Shown in pieces: positions 34,604 to 55,522 of a stretch of 64,000 nucleotides of DNA (position 1 is its first letter; the number at the start of each line of letters is the position of its first letter). A program made the position numbers and the translations under genes. The stretch covers positions 1,318,009 to 1,382,008 of the forward strand of contig NW_009799103.1 in the NCBI RefSeq assembly GCF_000213175.1, in the 5' to 3' direction. Source of the DNA: Neurospora tetrasperma FGSC 2508. Lineage: Eukaryota > Ascomycota > Sordariomycetes > Sordariales > Sordariaceae. The notes under the pieces are model-generated. The model did not search any database. It saw only the letters and a list, made by a program, of their open reading frames with translations, and was not told the DNA's origin.

Positions 34604-35555
34604 AGCCTCAGGGCGCTGCCAGTTGATCGACACAGGGTTCCAGCTGCGAGCACAGCAAAGTGGATTCAGGAGCAGCTGTCCGAGTGGTCTCACTGGCTGC
34701 CCCTGGGAGTGCACTAACAATTTTACATCTCCAAGTGTTTCTTTCTCACGGGCAACACATAGTTTTGACACGTCCAGGTCTCCCCGATTGCCGACCCCTC
34801 GACACCCTCAACACCTCCACCAACGTCAGAATCACCAATCACCACCACTTCAGCCTCCTTTGCGCCTGCTTGTGAATCCCACCGTCCCGGAGTATCGTCG
34901 AGTATCGTGGACTAGGAATGGGATGCCAGGCATGGATTCCCTTCTTCTGCAACCCTGCGGCTGGTTGAAGTGCCCCCCCCCCCATCGCTGAGTGCATGTA
35001 CGTACATGTTGGCGGCGATCCCCCCTCTCTTAGTCTAGGCTGTTTCTTCTTCAGTCCCTCTGTCAGACTGTCTTGCCTGTCACTGCTTCCTTTCCTCGCT
35101 TCTTCCCTTTTAGCGGGCTATGTCGTGTTTGCTCCCGTCAACGTCCTTCCAATCCCCTTCCCGTTTCATGTCGACGACATCGGACATTTCTATATCGCCA
35201 AGTCGAATGATCGCGCGTCACCCCAAGCCTTGCCTTCGTGGACGAGCCAACAAACAGCCAACACTGTGCGATGCCGACTAGCGCCTGACATCACTCCTCC
35301 CCCGACGTCTCAGCTCCATCTTCTCCGAACAACCAACAACGCATCTTCACTTGTCTTTCGTTTCGTTGGGTGCTAATGGTACCCGGGGTACTGTTACCTG
35401 CCTTCTACTCTCCTCCTTTTCGTCGTCGTCGTTTTTGAGGTGCCAGTCCTCGTTCATGATACCCCTTCCTCTTGTTGTACTCTTAGTTTAATACATTCCT
35501 CTTTTGGCCCTTCCACGCCTGTGCCACCCCTCCCCTTCTTCTCTTCCCTCTCGTC

Positions 35556-44467
<8,912 letters not shown>

Positions 44468-44715
44468 ACGGATGCGGTGCGGTGCGATGTGCTGTGCTCT
44501 CGAAGGGCTCTGAGCGCCGAGGGCGGTGGTTTGTTTGCTTGTAGCGTGGTGTTTGGTGTTGGGCCAGGAAGGACATGACAATGGAGTCAATGATTGATTG
44601 ATATTGTAGCTGCTGGCTGGTACTGCAACAATGATACGGAGAATCGAGCAAAACAGACCAAATTGACAAAAAAGGAGGAACACCAACCCGAGCTCGATTG
44701 GTATATGTGATGATA

Positions 44716-44823
44716 TGACAAGAGTGGGATTCGAACCCACGCCCTTTCGGACCACGGATTTCTCGAGATGAGGATTAAGGGTTAACCTTAACGTGGCGCC
44801 TTAGACCGCTCGGCCATCTTGCC
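44716..44823 (-). tRNA. tRNA-Leu(AAG) with 28-nt intron
   Basis: The reverse complement starts GGCAAGATGGCCGAGCGGTC and ends with T arm GTGGG-TTCGAAT-CCCAC, acceptor TCTTGTC and discriminator A. The anticodon stem CCACG/CGTGG encloses loop TTAAGG plus C, with anticodon AAG. The intron at 44758-44785 sits at the canonical place, one base 3' of the anticodon. A long variable arm (TCCGAAAGGG) is typical of leucine tRNAs. Confidence 0.92.
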
Positions 44824-45132
44824 TTTGAGTTTGATGAAAATTGGATGTGGGTGGGTGGGTTATGAAGGTGCTGGTTGTGGGTGGTTTGTGAAGAGTTTTC
44901 TTTGAGGGATGTCCCGGTTTTTGTTGGTTGGATCCCCCCTCCCCACACTTTGGACCCTGGGCCCCACTACTTGTGTGTGCGCAGCCTAAAACGGACGTGG
45001 GTATAGTCTCTTTAGAATCCTATCCTCACGGTGCAGTATTTCGATATGGCTTAGAAAACCGTCTACTCTTCTTTTTATCCAACTCATCGATCTAACGTCT
45101 CCTATCGCCTACGAGTAGTGTAGTTACGTTCT

Positions 45133-45213
45133 CAGGTGGTAGGAAAAAAGGTCCGGACATTCGCTGGGTCTGGGTTGGTATAAGCGTGTTCGGACTTTTT
45201 TTCACACCACCTG
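45133..45213 (+). mobile_element. MITE-like inverted-repeat element, copy A (81 bp)
   Basis: Terminal inverted repeats of about 25 bp match at 21 of 25 positions: left CAGGTGGTAGGAAAAAAGG, right complement CAGGTGGTGTGAAAAAAAG. The word GTTCT flanks both sides exactly (45128-45132 and 45214-45218) as a target-site duplication. It is homologous over its whole length, with small gaps, to the complement of 34512-34603. It is non-coding and lies 0.67 kb past the NRPS stop. Confidence 0.82.
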
Positions 45214-48200
45214 GTTCTTTACAAGGTGTCGGTACATTGCGACAAGGTCCCTCTACCCCCACATTTGTCCGGCTTAGTGGGACAAGGTTCCGGAGGAAGT
45301 GGGGTCGGGACAAAGGCTTAACCGGCAGCCTACTTAACTGGTACATAGCTTGGATTTCTTGCTGTGTCGTCGTCTAAAAGCCGCTTCTTCTCCATCTGGT
45401 GACATGTGTCAGCAATTCACAATGTAAGTGCAAGTGCGTTGGTCTTCGCTAGAGGTAGTCGTTGGATAACGAAATGTTCTGAGCATCCGGAAATCCGGAG
45501 TATACGTACGGGGTTCATACCGGATTTTCGTTGCCTGCGAAAAATGTCAAAGTTGAGGGAGCCACGGGTAATCAATCACTTTTCCACTTTAGACTCTCGG
45601 GTGATCGGGTCCCGATGTGCGGCCGGGGGTGCCGATAGGCCGATGGGTGCGGTGTCCACTGTTGTCCGACTCCGTGGGGCGGGCGGTTCTTTCGGCGAAG
45701 CGGGGTACGTATAGAGGATAGGACCGGGATCGGGTCCCCCTTAGGTCCGGATATGGGAATCTAGCGGCTTTCAATTTGTTCTTAACAGATGTGTCCGAGC
45801 GAGACTCACTATGATGTAGGCGGGAAAGCGCCAACGAAAGCCGACAATAGATAGGTATGAATATTAAAGTTTGTGATTGTTGATTGGATCGGGATTTTGT
45901 TTTCTTCTGGGACCCCTTTTCGAAGAGAATCTCATCATCCCATCGATGTGGTTCATGCAAAATCGCGTCATACTGATTATGTCTCAACGAGGACGAACTT
46001 ACCGAGCAATCAATATGGATTACCAACCGCGCTCGCCCTGCTGACAAGTTTTGCCATGGAAGATACCTAGGTAGTTGAGTCCGGATACGGCCTCGATAGG
46101 TAGCTGACCACCCTCTACCCGGTCATCCGATCCTTGATCTTCGGTGCGGAAGTAAGTCATATTGCCGAGCCGCTGAATGACGGCGGCGGCGGCGGTCACC
46201 GTACGTGATGGACAGGATAAGAAAAGAAAAGAAATCGAGGTGGTTATGGGGATATTCCTGATTTTCTATGGCATTGGTAATTAAAGCTGTGTTTGCGTGT
46301 GTGGTATACCCTAACCGGGGTTATATGCGTTTAAACCTTATGAGTATGCGTCTAGGCCAGATGATATGCGGTTTGGATGCATACCATTGCAGACATACTC
46401 CGTAAGCCAACATGGCTCTAAGGTGTATGTGTTTTCGTAGAGACTTACAAATCAACATTATTTCCTTTTGCCTCGCTTCTTGATGAGTAAACATAAGACA
46501 ATCAGATACCTATTGCTGACCTTGAATCCCGTCACCAGGTCGATGGCGAGGATTGTCCTACATGTACCGACGGAAGTGGATATAGCCAACTTCCTTGGTT
46601 GTTATTCCACTGTTGAAGCCACTTCCATACTACGTATTGTCTTTTCGTTGACTGGCGCGGTCACGTACCGCTCAGTAAAAACGCATTGCTCGAGTCGTAA
46701 CGGTCTCTGGTCTGGAGTCAGAGGTGTCAATGGCAAGAGCGAGTGAGGTAGTCGCAGTGGCTTAACTTGAGCTTGACCTGGTTATTTCGTGGCATGACAC
46801 ATGAGTGGGCTGAACGATCAGTGCCTGGAAGTCCGGAACTCGGATTTCGGAATGATTGTCAGGAATTGTGGGATCGGGAAATAAGAGAGTCATATTTAGA
46901 ACTTCTACCCAGTGGCTTGATATTGTATCTGGAGGTAAGGACTGTAAGGTACCTGCGTCAGAACCTCACGGATTGGAAGTTACGAAGACTAGGTACCTAG
47001 GTAGGTATGCACATGCCCAGTTGATTCAAGCCATCCTCCCTTACCAGACAGCAGTTTACCTTCTCCTTGTTTTCGCAGGGCACAAGGTGCGCATATGAAG
47101 GAAAATGTTGGACAAAGGGCCATCCGAAGGCTTTTTTCCACGGCAGAGCCTATAGCCCAGAGGGAAGGACAAAGCTTAAGTACCCGGTGGCACATTCTCG
47201 GAAGTTACGATCGGGTGGTGGAACCCAGGAACTCGGGTTCTGTATGACGAGTGGTGAAACCTGGAATTAGGAGAAAGACATGTGAGACGTTGGTGTGGTT
47301 ATACAGCAGTATTCGGGTGCTCAGGGGCTAGGATCGAACTGATATTTGTGTCATGATACCTTTTCCGAAAGCTGAATAGCTTGAACAGGTCGTAAAATGA
47401 GTGGTTATACCGACATTCTACAGGCATATTTAGTACACATGACGATGGGCGAAGAGTCTAGACTCATGGGTTTCATTGGTATTAGACACTTCTGGCTTCT
47501 TTCTTCCCTGACCGATGGTCGCGAAAATGAATCGTGTGACTCCAAGTCCAAGAACAGAACAATATAGGACACTACCTAGATGCCGATACTAGACATGGAT
47601 GGAGCAGTCCTCAGGAGCACGGTCTCGTTGTCAAAAGGTGCCACATTCTGCGTGATATTCTCTGAGCTATACCCCTAATCTTGAGCCGCTTGACTATGAA
47701 AAACATTCCCCAAGAATAGGAGCCAGGCATTGAAGTCAATCGCAGAAGCCGCAAAAGCCGACCTTCCCCACTGTATTACGTTCCACCCAACTTGCCCAAT
47801 AATAACCTAATGTTCGGGATCAGTGTCAGGAACAACGAGGAAGAAGAGGTGGCTGTGCAGTAAATATTGAGCGTGTGACCTACACTGGACACTTCCGCCT
47901 TTAGGTAATGACCCGAATGCTTCTGGAATCCTTTAACTGAGCCACCTCATGTTTGCGTTCTGTTGGGGAGGGAAGTGGAAAACGGCATAGAAGACATCTA
48001 CCGTAGCGGCTGGAAGGTTGCTGGAATCCTCAAGGTGTCATGCTCTGGGCAACGATATCCTGCGGCTCGTACTATAAGGTACCTACCTGGTCTTGGCCTC
48101 TTGGTATAAAGTCATCTAGGTATCTTGGTTCAACGGACATAGCGAGATGAAGAAATCTGGGACGGTATGGCATTTCCTACCCGTGACCGTGCATGTGGGT

Positions 48201-49231
48201 TTGAAGCTCGTGCAAAGCAACGTAATAGGTAGCCTGAGGGAAGTATGTTTCCGGCACAGCTCCTACCCTCAAAGACGTATTGGGAACCGCCAAGGGGGTC
48301 ACAGCCCAATAAGGGAGGCATCCAGAATCTGACAACCACCCAGAGCCATGTCAGCTAGGGCTTTGATTCACTGATGATTGAACTAGCCTGGATAGATTCG
48401 ACGTTGAGGCGCTGCGTGCGTCATTGGATCGCGGTACAGCCAGCTGCCAGGCCCTTGCTTCCATGTGGGTGTGGTCTGCGGCACTGCACACGATATCAAA
48501 TCGAAGATGACCCAACTGTTGAACATCGACTGAAAATGTGTCCTCTTGGGGCCATATGTTGGTAAGAGAGCCTTGGGCTGGCGGTATGCTGATAATATCT
48601 GCCTGGCTTCTATAGGTACAGGTATTCAGGAGGCCAACATGATAATACTACCGTACCGCCTCAACCAAACTCCAGAGTTCTCAAACAAAACTTGAAGGCA
48701 TCAAGCGCCATAGTCACACAGCAGGAATATCGAGCTGGGGCTGATGACCCGGGCTGAAAGCCAAATAAGAACGGCGTAGTAGAGTTGATCCAAAGTTCAA
48801 CGTCCAAACCAAGAGCTATCGAGTCTCACAACATGAGGTGATGTTCTTCCCTTCAACGCCACTGACCTGGTTTCCCAGTTCCCTGGGCTCACCTCAGCAA
48901 CAGAACAAGGTCTTTCTCTCAACGGAACCAACAACACGGGACAAGTATTGCCAGGCCGGAGTGCAGCAGTCGAGCTTTGTACGAGATTAGACAGGGAAAG
49001 CGTGGGGTAGCTTACCCAGTACTCCATAGTTTTCACCCACTTTGTCTGCAGGAGATATGCGACGACAACAGGCCGTGAGATGGAGGTCCTTCCTGGGCCT
49101 CGAACTGAATAAGACTGTCAACAAAAGACAGCAAAACAAGACTTTCCTATGGACTTCAGAGATTCTATGTAGGTAAGCAAAACAGACCTGAACAAGACAT
49201 CAGATAGCAACTGTTGCGCGTGAACCTCACC

Positions 49232-49255
49232 TACCTCTACTTCTATGTAGAGGTA
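49232..49255. repeat. Perfect 9-bp hairpin TACCTCTAC...GTAGAGGTA
   Basis: Two perfect 9-bp arms are separated by a 6-bp loop. The word CTATGTAGAGG in it recurs at 24113-24123, also next to a CCTCTA arm. Function unknown. Confidence 0.7.
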
Positions 49256-52200
49256 CCCATTCACATCTAGCTTATGTGATGATGGTGTACCGCACCGTCC
49301 ATACGAGGTGACATCGCCAAAGTTCTAAAGCGACTTCGGAAATGCTTCCTGTGCATCTCCCGCTTGTCGGGTCCGGTGCTGGTGGTCTCGGATTTCAACT
49401 TCTCGGTGTGTTGCTTGCAGCAGAACTTCGTCACCTGCATACAACAAGACTCTGAAAGACCACTAATGCTGAAGGTTTGTTGAAAAGATGGTGCTGATTC
49501 CTCGCTAAAACCCCCCCTATCAACGGGGTCTGCCGAGAGTGTTACAGTTGCAATATTCTACGCATTGCACTAGTGACTTCCACTGCTACCCACCCACTCA
49601 CTCAGCGGGTGACTCGGAGAGTTAATAGTGCGGCGATACGGCGACGACACGCGGAAAGAGAGAGACGCTTTAACGCTAAAGGGAAGCGAGAAACGACAGA
49701 CTGAAGAAGGAAGGGTATGAGACAACCTGGAAAGGGCGAGCTACAAGTCACATGAGTTGCCGCATCATCCCGAGCTCATTGAAAAGAGACCGAACTGCCA
49801 AGCTCTCATCGACAGCGCTAGAATCTTACATGAGCTCTGGATCAGAAATCAGCTGCACAATGACGGTCGAACCCAGAGCCTCGGAGATACGAACGGACGT
49901 GAAGCCCAGCCCTTGAAGCTTCTCAGTGCAGCCCAGTGAAGTCCAATCCCAAGCCCATGGTAAACAGAAGGTTGGATGGATCAGGATGATCCTTACACAC
50001 ACTGATACCGTCAGGTCAGCAAGTCAACCAGTAGGCAGAGGTAAACATGCCGTGTCACCAACTGTGAAATGATATCGTGTCTTCATTGGGCGCGACACTG
50101 GGCGGACGGCGCTTTTGTTCGGGAACTCGATGTGTAGGGGAAGGATGTACCAGTCCAATGGATTTCCGTTATAAATAGAAAGCTAAAGTAGACACGGCTC
50201 GGGACCGAAAGGACGAATCGAGCATGTTCATAGGTACGTGAACCGCACGAGCTGTCAGTTGGGAGCTAGCGAATCTTATGTAAAACGATACTTTACCTGA
50301 CCCTCGGGTTTGACCTGGCATTTAACTCTTGGTTAGGTTCATTAAAGGTTGACGCAGTTGTGAATATGGTAATGTTGTCGAAAATTGTCACCAGTTGTTG
50401 ATTCCCGGGTTCCTTTTCCCTATCTCATCTTCAAGTCGTCCTGCTTCAGCCATGATTTGAGGTTATGATCCTTTTATTTTCCCATTAGAGACAACAAATA
50501 ACACAAACTATGACACAAGGAGAGACAGAGAGACAAACAAAGCCTTTTTTTCCTATGCACTTCACGATAAAGCGCTGGCCCGCTGTTCGCGAAGGTGGCC
50601 ACCCCCGGTCAAGCCACAAACGAAGATCATTAGCTGTCATCCGCGCATCCCAGCAAATGAGGAACAGATAGCCGGATGTGCATAGTATTGACACCACTGC
50701 AGTACTCGTGCACCCTGACACCCCAGTGGTGCAGTGATGTTGGGCATAGCTCACCCGGTTAAGAGCCTCCTCCAGTTTTGAGTTTGACGGTGGTCAACCC
50801 ACGGGCTGAGTTCGGGAATGCTCTGCACGCCACATGATATCTAGATCAGCTCAACGAGGCCTCGACGACACAGAGAGGAACACACCAGTGACCGGTCTTG
50901 TAAAAAGAAAGGGAAGTGTATCTGCAGACGTTGGAGAAGCGATCCAACGGCTTTCTCGCCCGCAGCTTACAGCTCCTGTCTAGAAATGCACTTACTGCAG
51001 TGCAGTACATGCATAGTAGAGGTATGTTGCTGCAGGGTTGGCAAATATCTAGAGCTGTTGGGTGCTGGGTTGGATCCGGCCCAATCCTCAGATTCCGGTC
51101 CCGCGCCCTTCCGGACTACACTCCGGTCTCCGTCCAGAATTGGGTGATCTAGGCACCCGAGCCGGTCGAGGTCGCCGATCATGCTCCTCTTTGGGGAAAC
51201 CCATGTGGTTGGTATGGCAGGCAAGGGCACGAAAAGATTAACTCATCTTGGCTTTTTGTCTCGATGGCTCGGCGCTTCGGAGCTCGTAGGGCTTTTGGTC
51301 GCTCCCGTTGAAGCAAAGATCGCCGTGGGCGAGATGCTGGGTGGCATGCATGATGCGATTTCAGGCCAAGGTAGAGGGGATCGAAGCCCAAGCTGTGTTC
51401 TCTGAGGAGATACCGGATGCATCGATATCGGTTGAGAGTCCCGGTGTTGTTGACTTCATGGACGTGAGGTTGCGAGGAAGGCACATCTCGTTGTAATGAG
51501 GAATTGCAGTGCGCTTGCTTGATAATGGGAACTGACTGCAGGAAAGCAAAAGAAACCGACATCCATCAAAAGCCCTCCGTTCTGGGTTTAAAAGAAGATG
51601 TATTCCCCAAAATGAGTGCAGTGAAAGAAGATGTTGTCCAGCACTGAGACCTCCACGCCAAGTCTGTCGCAACCACAACCGAACCAATACATGTCCATCC
51701 CAACAGAGCATTAGCGAGAATTTAAAGGTCAAGTACGAGCGGGAGAATCCAGATTAAGGACGGGAGAGAGGAAAGGGACATAGCTGAACAAGCCCGGTAG
51801 GGCAGAACCCGACTTACCTCGACACTAGCTACCTACCTACTAGGAACTGCCAGTGTGCCATTATAGTACAATACGGTCTGTAGGGTTCATCAAATTTGCG
51901 AGTCTCGATGGCCGGCAATCATTCATATCCATTGGAAGAAGAACTGCATAGCATTCAGCACTATCAGCGCCTCAATCGGCCCAAAAGGACCTGGATCAAT
52001 ACAAGCCAAGGGTTCGATAGTTGCTGCACCCGCCATTTGTCTTCCTTGCAGATAGTGCAGGCCACACAGGCACTGCACGTTGGATGGAATGGCTTGGCTA
52101 CCTGTGAATACAACAATACCTGTTAGTTCTACATCCAATACCGTAACGAGATACAATCTAGGTGGCAGTTATTGAACCTACCTTGTGGTCAGCTATGCTT

Positions 52201-52497
52201 TTCGTCAACCAGGCTCTATAGGCCCCGAACGAGCACTATTCAGAGATTGTTTAATCCGACCTAGCAAGTCAGCGTAGTAGAACTACCAACAGCACGTGGC
52301 ATGTGAGCACAGAGAAAGACTCACAGAGGCATTGTCTCCCTCGGTCTTAGCCAGCCATGCCATTCAAGTCTTGCCTGATCTGATGTAATATCAGCCTCCG
52401 CAGTAAATCCGTCCAAACATTCACGTCCCCGCCTCCGCCTTACCGTGCCTTTTTCTGTCTTACGGCGAGATATTTCCGACCGGTCAACTGGGGCAGT

Positions 52498-52518
52498 ACA
52501 GCAGTACTGTACTGCTGT
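52498..52518. repeat. Near-perfect 21-bp palindrome
   Basis: ACAGCAGTAC and GTACTGCTGT are perfect 10-bp arms around a single T. It is intergenic, with no flanking duplication seen. Confidence 0.8.
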
Positions 52519-53398
52519 CAAGCCTACCTAGGTATCATAGGACGACTGACGCGGAGAGACTTGGTTACCTGTATACAGAACAGTCAGCAATGCGACAGGA
52601 GTCCTACATCGACAGCAATTCGGAACCAACCGGGTTGCGTTGCTGTGTTGCTGGCTGGCGCTGATGCTGCTGCTGCTGTATGTAATGGTCAGCCCCCTGT
52701 CATCCGCCACCCCCCTCGTTCTAACGTATAAGGAGCCGCGTTACACAGGCGACCAACCTGGTCTGGTAGTGTACAACAGCAGTACAACCAGGAAAGGGAA
52801 AAAAAAGAAAAGAGAGCGGAAATTCGGCGCCGACGTCGGTCCGTGTCTGAAAAAGAAAGGATTATTCCGAGCTTGGCTTATACGAAGACTTAAACCCCAG
52901 GAGAAAAAAACAAAAACAAAAGTCAGCTGCCAAGTGCCAAACGCCAATGCCGAGCCAACCTGCCAATCCGATTCTCCCGCCCTTCCGTCGTCATGGAAGC
53001 AAGATGCTGGTGTGGAAGGATACTCCTCGAAACTGGACTGGAGGGCGCAGCGTTATGTTGCTTGTTTTGCCTTTGCTTTTCCTTAAAGGGTTTGTGCAAC
53101 AGGTTGATAACTATCAACTTACATCGTCCATGGAAAAAGCATTTGCTATTGCCATGATTCCCCTGCCAAGGACGGAGGGGCACAGAAAACATGGTCCCTC
53201 CGGGTTTTGACCTCCAGCTTTCCACGCCGCTTTTCGTTGTGCTCTTGTCAGTAACCATACTTGTCGGTAACCCCAAGGCGCAAAGCGCTTAGTCTACGCC
53301 ATACGGAAGTGTAGGGTACGAGTCGAGAAATCAACATACCAGGTCCAACTCTGCAAGTTGCAGACACTGTCCTTCACCCAGATCAGATGCGCAAATGG

Positions 53399-53421
53399 CA
53401 GACAGACAGACAGACAGACAA
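53399..53421. repeat. (CAGA)n microsatellite
   Basis: This is a tandem CAGA tetranucleotide of about five units in intergenic DNA. Confidence 0.85.
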
Positions 53422-55298
53422 CCCAACCTACCTCTAACAAATATGTAAGGTATGCAACGCCATGCTTACATGTACACCGAACCCCTGGGTCCTCTCGTCG
53501 TCATTGTCAGTGGTCACTGGTCTCTTCCTCGGATCAGAATTGGTAATGACAACCATCTCTGGTCCGGAAGGCCTGACATTTCCCGCCCCTTGCCAATTCC
53601 AACAACCGTCAACACACGCTGCCTAAGTGGAAGAGTCGTCCCCGAACATCAGAACATATCATGATACCATTCCGGGACTCCTCAGCCACACTAGGTCAAG
53701 TCAATAGTTCTCGTGCGGCGTGATCTATCTTTTCTTTTCACACACACACACACGTGGATGATTGATACATCCCGATTCTCTTGTTCCCTTCGGCTTGAGG
53801 CGATGGTACCTATCACCGAGGGTTGCCAACAGCAGTAAAACTGTTAGTCAGTCAATACCACAAACAGAAACCATCAGAAGGACATCCACTCACCACCAAC
53901 TTGACACCAACCACAACTCCCATGCCTTCTTCTTCTCGTCAACAGCGGTACTCGCTTCTGATCGGTCTCCATTTCGGTCGGGCGACGACCCCTTCGCTGC
54001 CTTCCGTTATTTCAATACACATGACCATTGAAAGTAAAAAGTCGGCTGTGGCGTCTCGCCCTACACACATCTTACCTCTACTTACCTGTACCTATTCTTC
54101 GAGTTACTGTCAGCCACGAGATCTCAGCTCACCCAGTCCACCTCATCTTCACGCGCGACTGAGCGTGCGAAGCGAAACGGGCCGGACTTCTTCACCCACC
54201 ACCATGAACCGAGCTGTCTGCTAGCTAGGTACTGGAGATTTGTTTGGTGGATCCTCTGTCTTGTTGTCTCCACGATACCTAGAGGCTTGATCTTCAGCGC
54301 TGAGAAGTATGTTCACATGCAAACATAGGGTATCGCCAATATCTACGTACCAATGCAGAAGCATATCCCCTTTGGGATCCATGGCTGGGGTTTACAGCTC
54401 GTTTGGTGGTGGGGCTGCCTGCTACAGTAACACCGTGAGGTAAGTCCATTCCATCCCGAGATGATTCATCGCCGAATCACACAGCACGACACCATACGAC
54501 ATACCTTCAGGGGTCGTGAATATACGGGTAACGACGAACTGCTTTCTCGCTTCTTCTCACCTTCCTCTCTCGTGTCGACGTGCCGTTTAAAACAAGATTC
54601 ATCTATCCCGGTCACAATGGCAATCTATCCAGCATCGTCTGCAGTGGTCACTGTACAGCGTCGTTCTTGCACACTAATGGCGTTCAGATTTCTCTCTCAC
54701 GCCTCCCTCCATTACCACGGTGAGAAGACGTGATATCTTGAAGTCGAAGTTTCGGCGATATGTCAGCAGTTCAACCAGTTTACAGGGAACAACTGCCGTT
54801 GATGTTTGATGCCGCCGGCGTGCCGCCACTGTCAAGTGTCAGTCGTCCACATCCGTGAACAGGGGCGATATTGTAAGCAAGTCTCATGGCCTCACGGTGG
54901 CCTCGGCAGTGCTGAAGGTGAATCACCATTCCCAGCTAAGCTTCCAACATCCCGATAAATTCCAAAATCCCGTCAGTGAGACGAAAAACGGCGAAGTGAT
55001 CATGCCAGGCCGTTTCCTGGGCACAGTACATGCACAGCAAAGTACAGCAAGCTGTCAGGAACCATCCACCCACACACGTCCAGACATCCAATATCAAGTC
55101 CCATTTCGGAAAAGAAAAAGAGACTCAGACGAGCCAGCTCAGCCTCACCGATACGAAGGGACCTGGTACTCCACGAGGCACGAGGTGGTAAGCCGCCATC
55201 CACTTTGCGATTCGATGACCACCAAGACCTCTGGATGCTCCACAACGCCCCAATATGCAAGGGCAAGAAGGTAGGTACTCATCTGCTTGTTCAACGTG

Positions 55299-55305
55299 TA
55301 TAAAG
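55299..55305 (+). promoter_or_regulatory. Possible TATA element of the laccase gene
   Basis: TATAAAG lies 224 bases upstream of the laccase ATG, and a pyrimidine-rich stretch lies between them. It is placed plausibly for a core promoter, but the true transcription start is not visible. Confidence 0.4.
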
Positions 55306-55522
55306 TGGTTGGAGATCTCTCCATTCCTGGTATCTTTCGATTCGTTCTTCATCATTATATCAGGTCAACATCTCCAGACTCGGAGGTGAAGTCCAAACCT
55401 TCACATACCTTTCTTTTTGGATTTATATTCCCTCCTCCCCTTCACAATCCCTCATCTCACGTCAATTTAAGCCCTCGCTGAGTTCTTCATCACTTCCACT
55501 CACGGGAATCTTCATCGTCACC

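Larger units (their letters stand above)
32233..35555. other. 3.3-kb spacer upstream of the NRPS-like gene
   Basis: It contains the tRNA-Val gene, a GC-rich repeat cluster at 32921-33021, and one copy of a small inverted-repeat element (34512-34603). C11 lies at 34973-34983. The last 500 bases before 35556 are strongly pyrimidine-rich and probably form the NRPS leader. I see no protein gene. A 96-codon plus frame from ATG 32226 overlaps the phosphoesterase start and is basic and featureless. Confidence 0.5.
44468..55522. other. 11-kb stretch without a convincing protein gene
   Basis: It contains tRNA-Leu(AAG), copy A of the inverted-repeat element, and scattered simple repeats and palindromes. 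Open frames are short (nearly all under 140 codons), on both strands, and lack recognisable motifs. The best doubtful candidates are at 51181-51496 and 52640-53086. TAGGTA/TACCTA motifs recur at 46064-46074, 46990-47008, 48079-48088, 51828-51841 and 52523-52534. The laccase promoter lies at the right end. By eye it is not extremely AT-rich, so it does not look like a typical RIP relic. Confidence 0.5.

Noticed and set aside
50700-50870. Possible dispersed 5S rRNA copy or relic
   Set aside because: Only the short word GGTGGTCAACCCAC resembles the 5S complement; the rest does not align by eye.
51181-51496. Two abutting coding-like frames (51181-51405 and 51308-51496) suggesting a frameshifted gene
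   Set aside because: No family, no clear intron between them, and a 128-codon frame on the opposite strand.
52640-53086. 148-codon plus-strand frame with a hydrophobic start
   Set aside because: The start codon is not ATG, the rest is Lys-rich low complexity, and no motif is visible.
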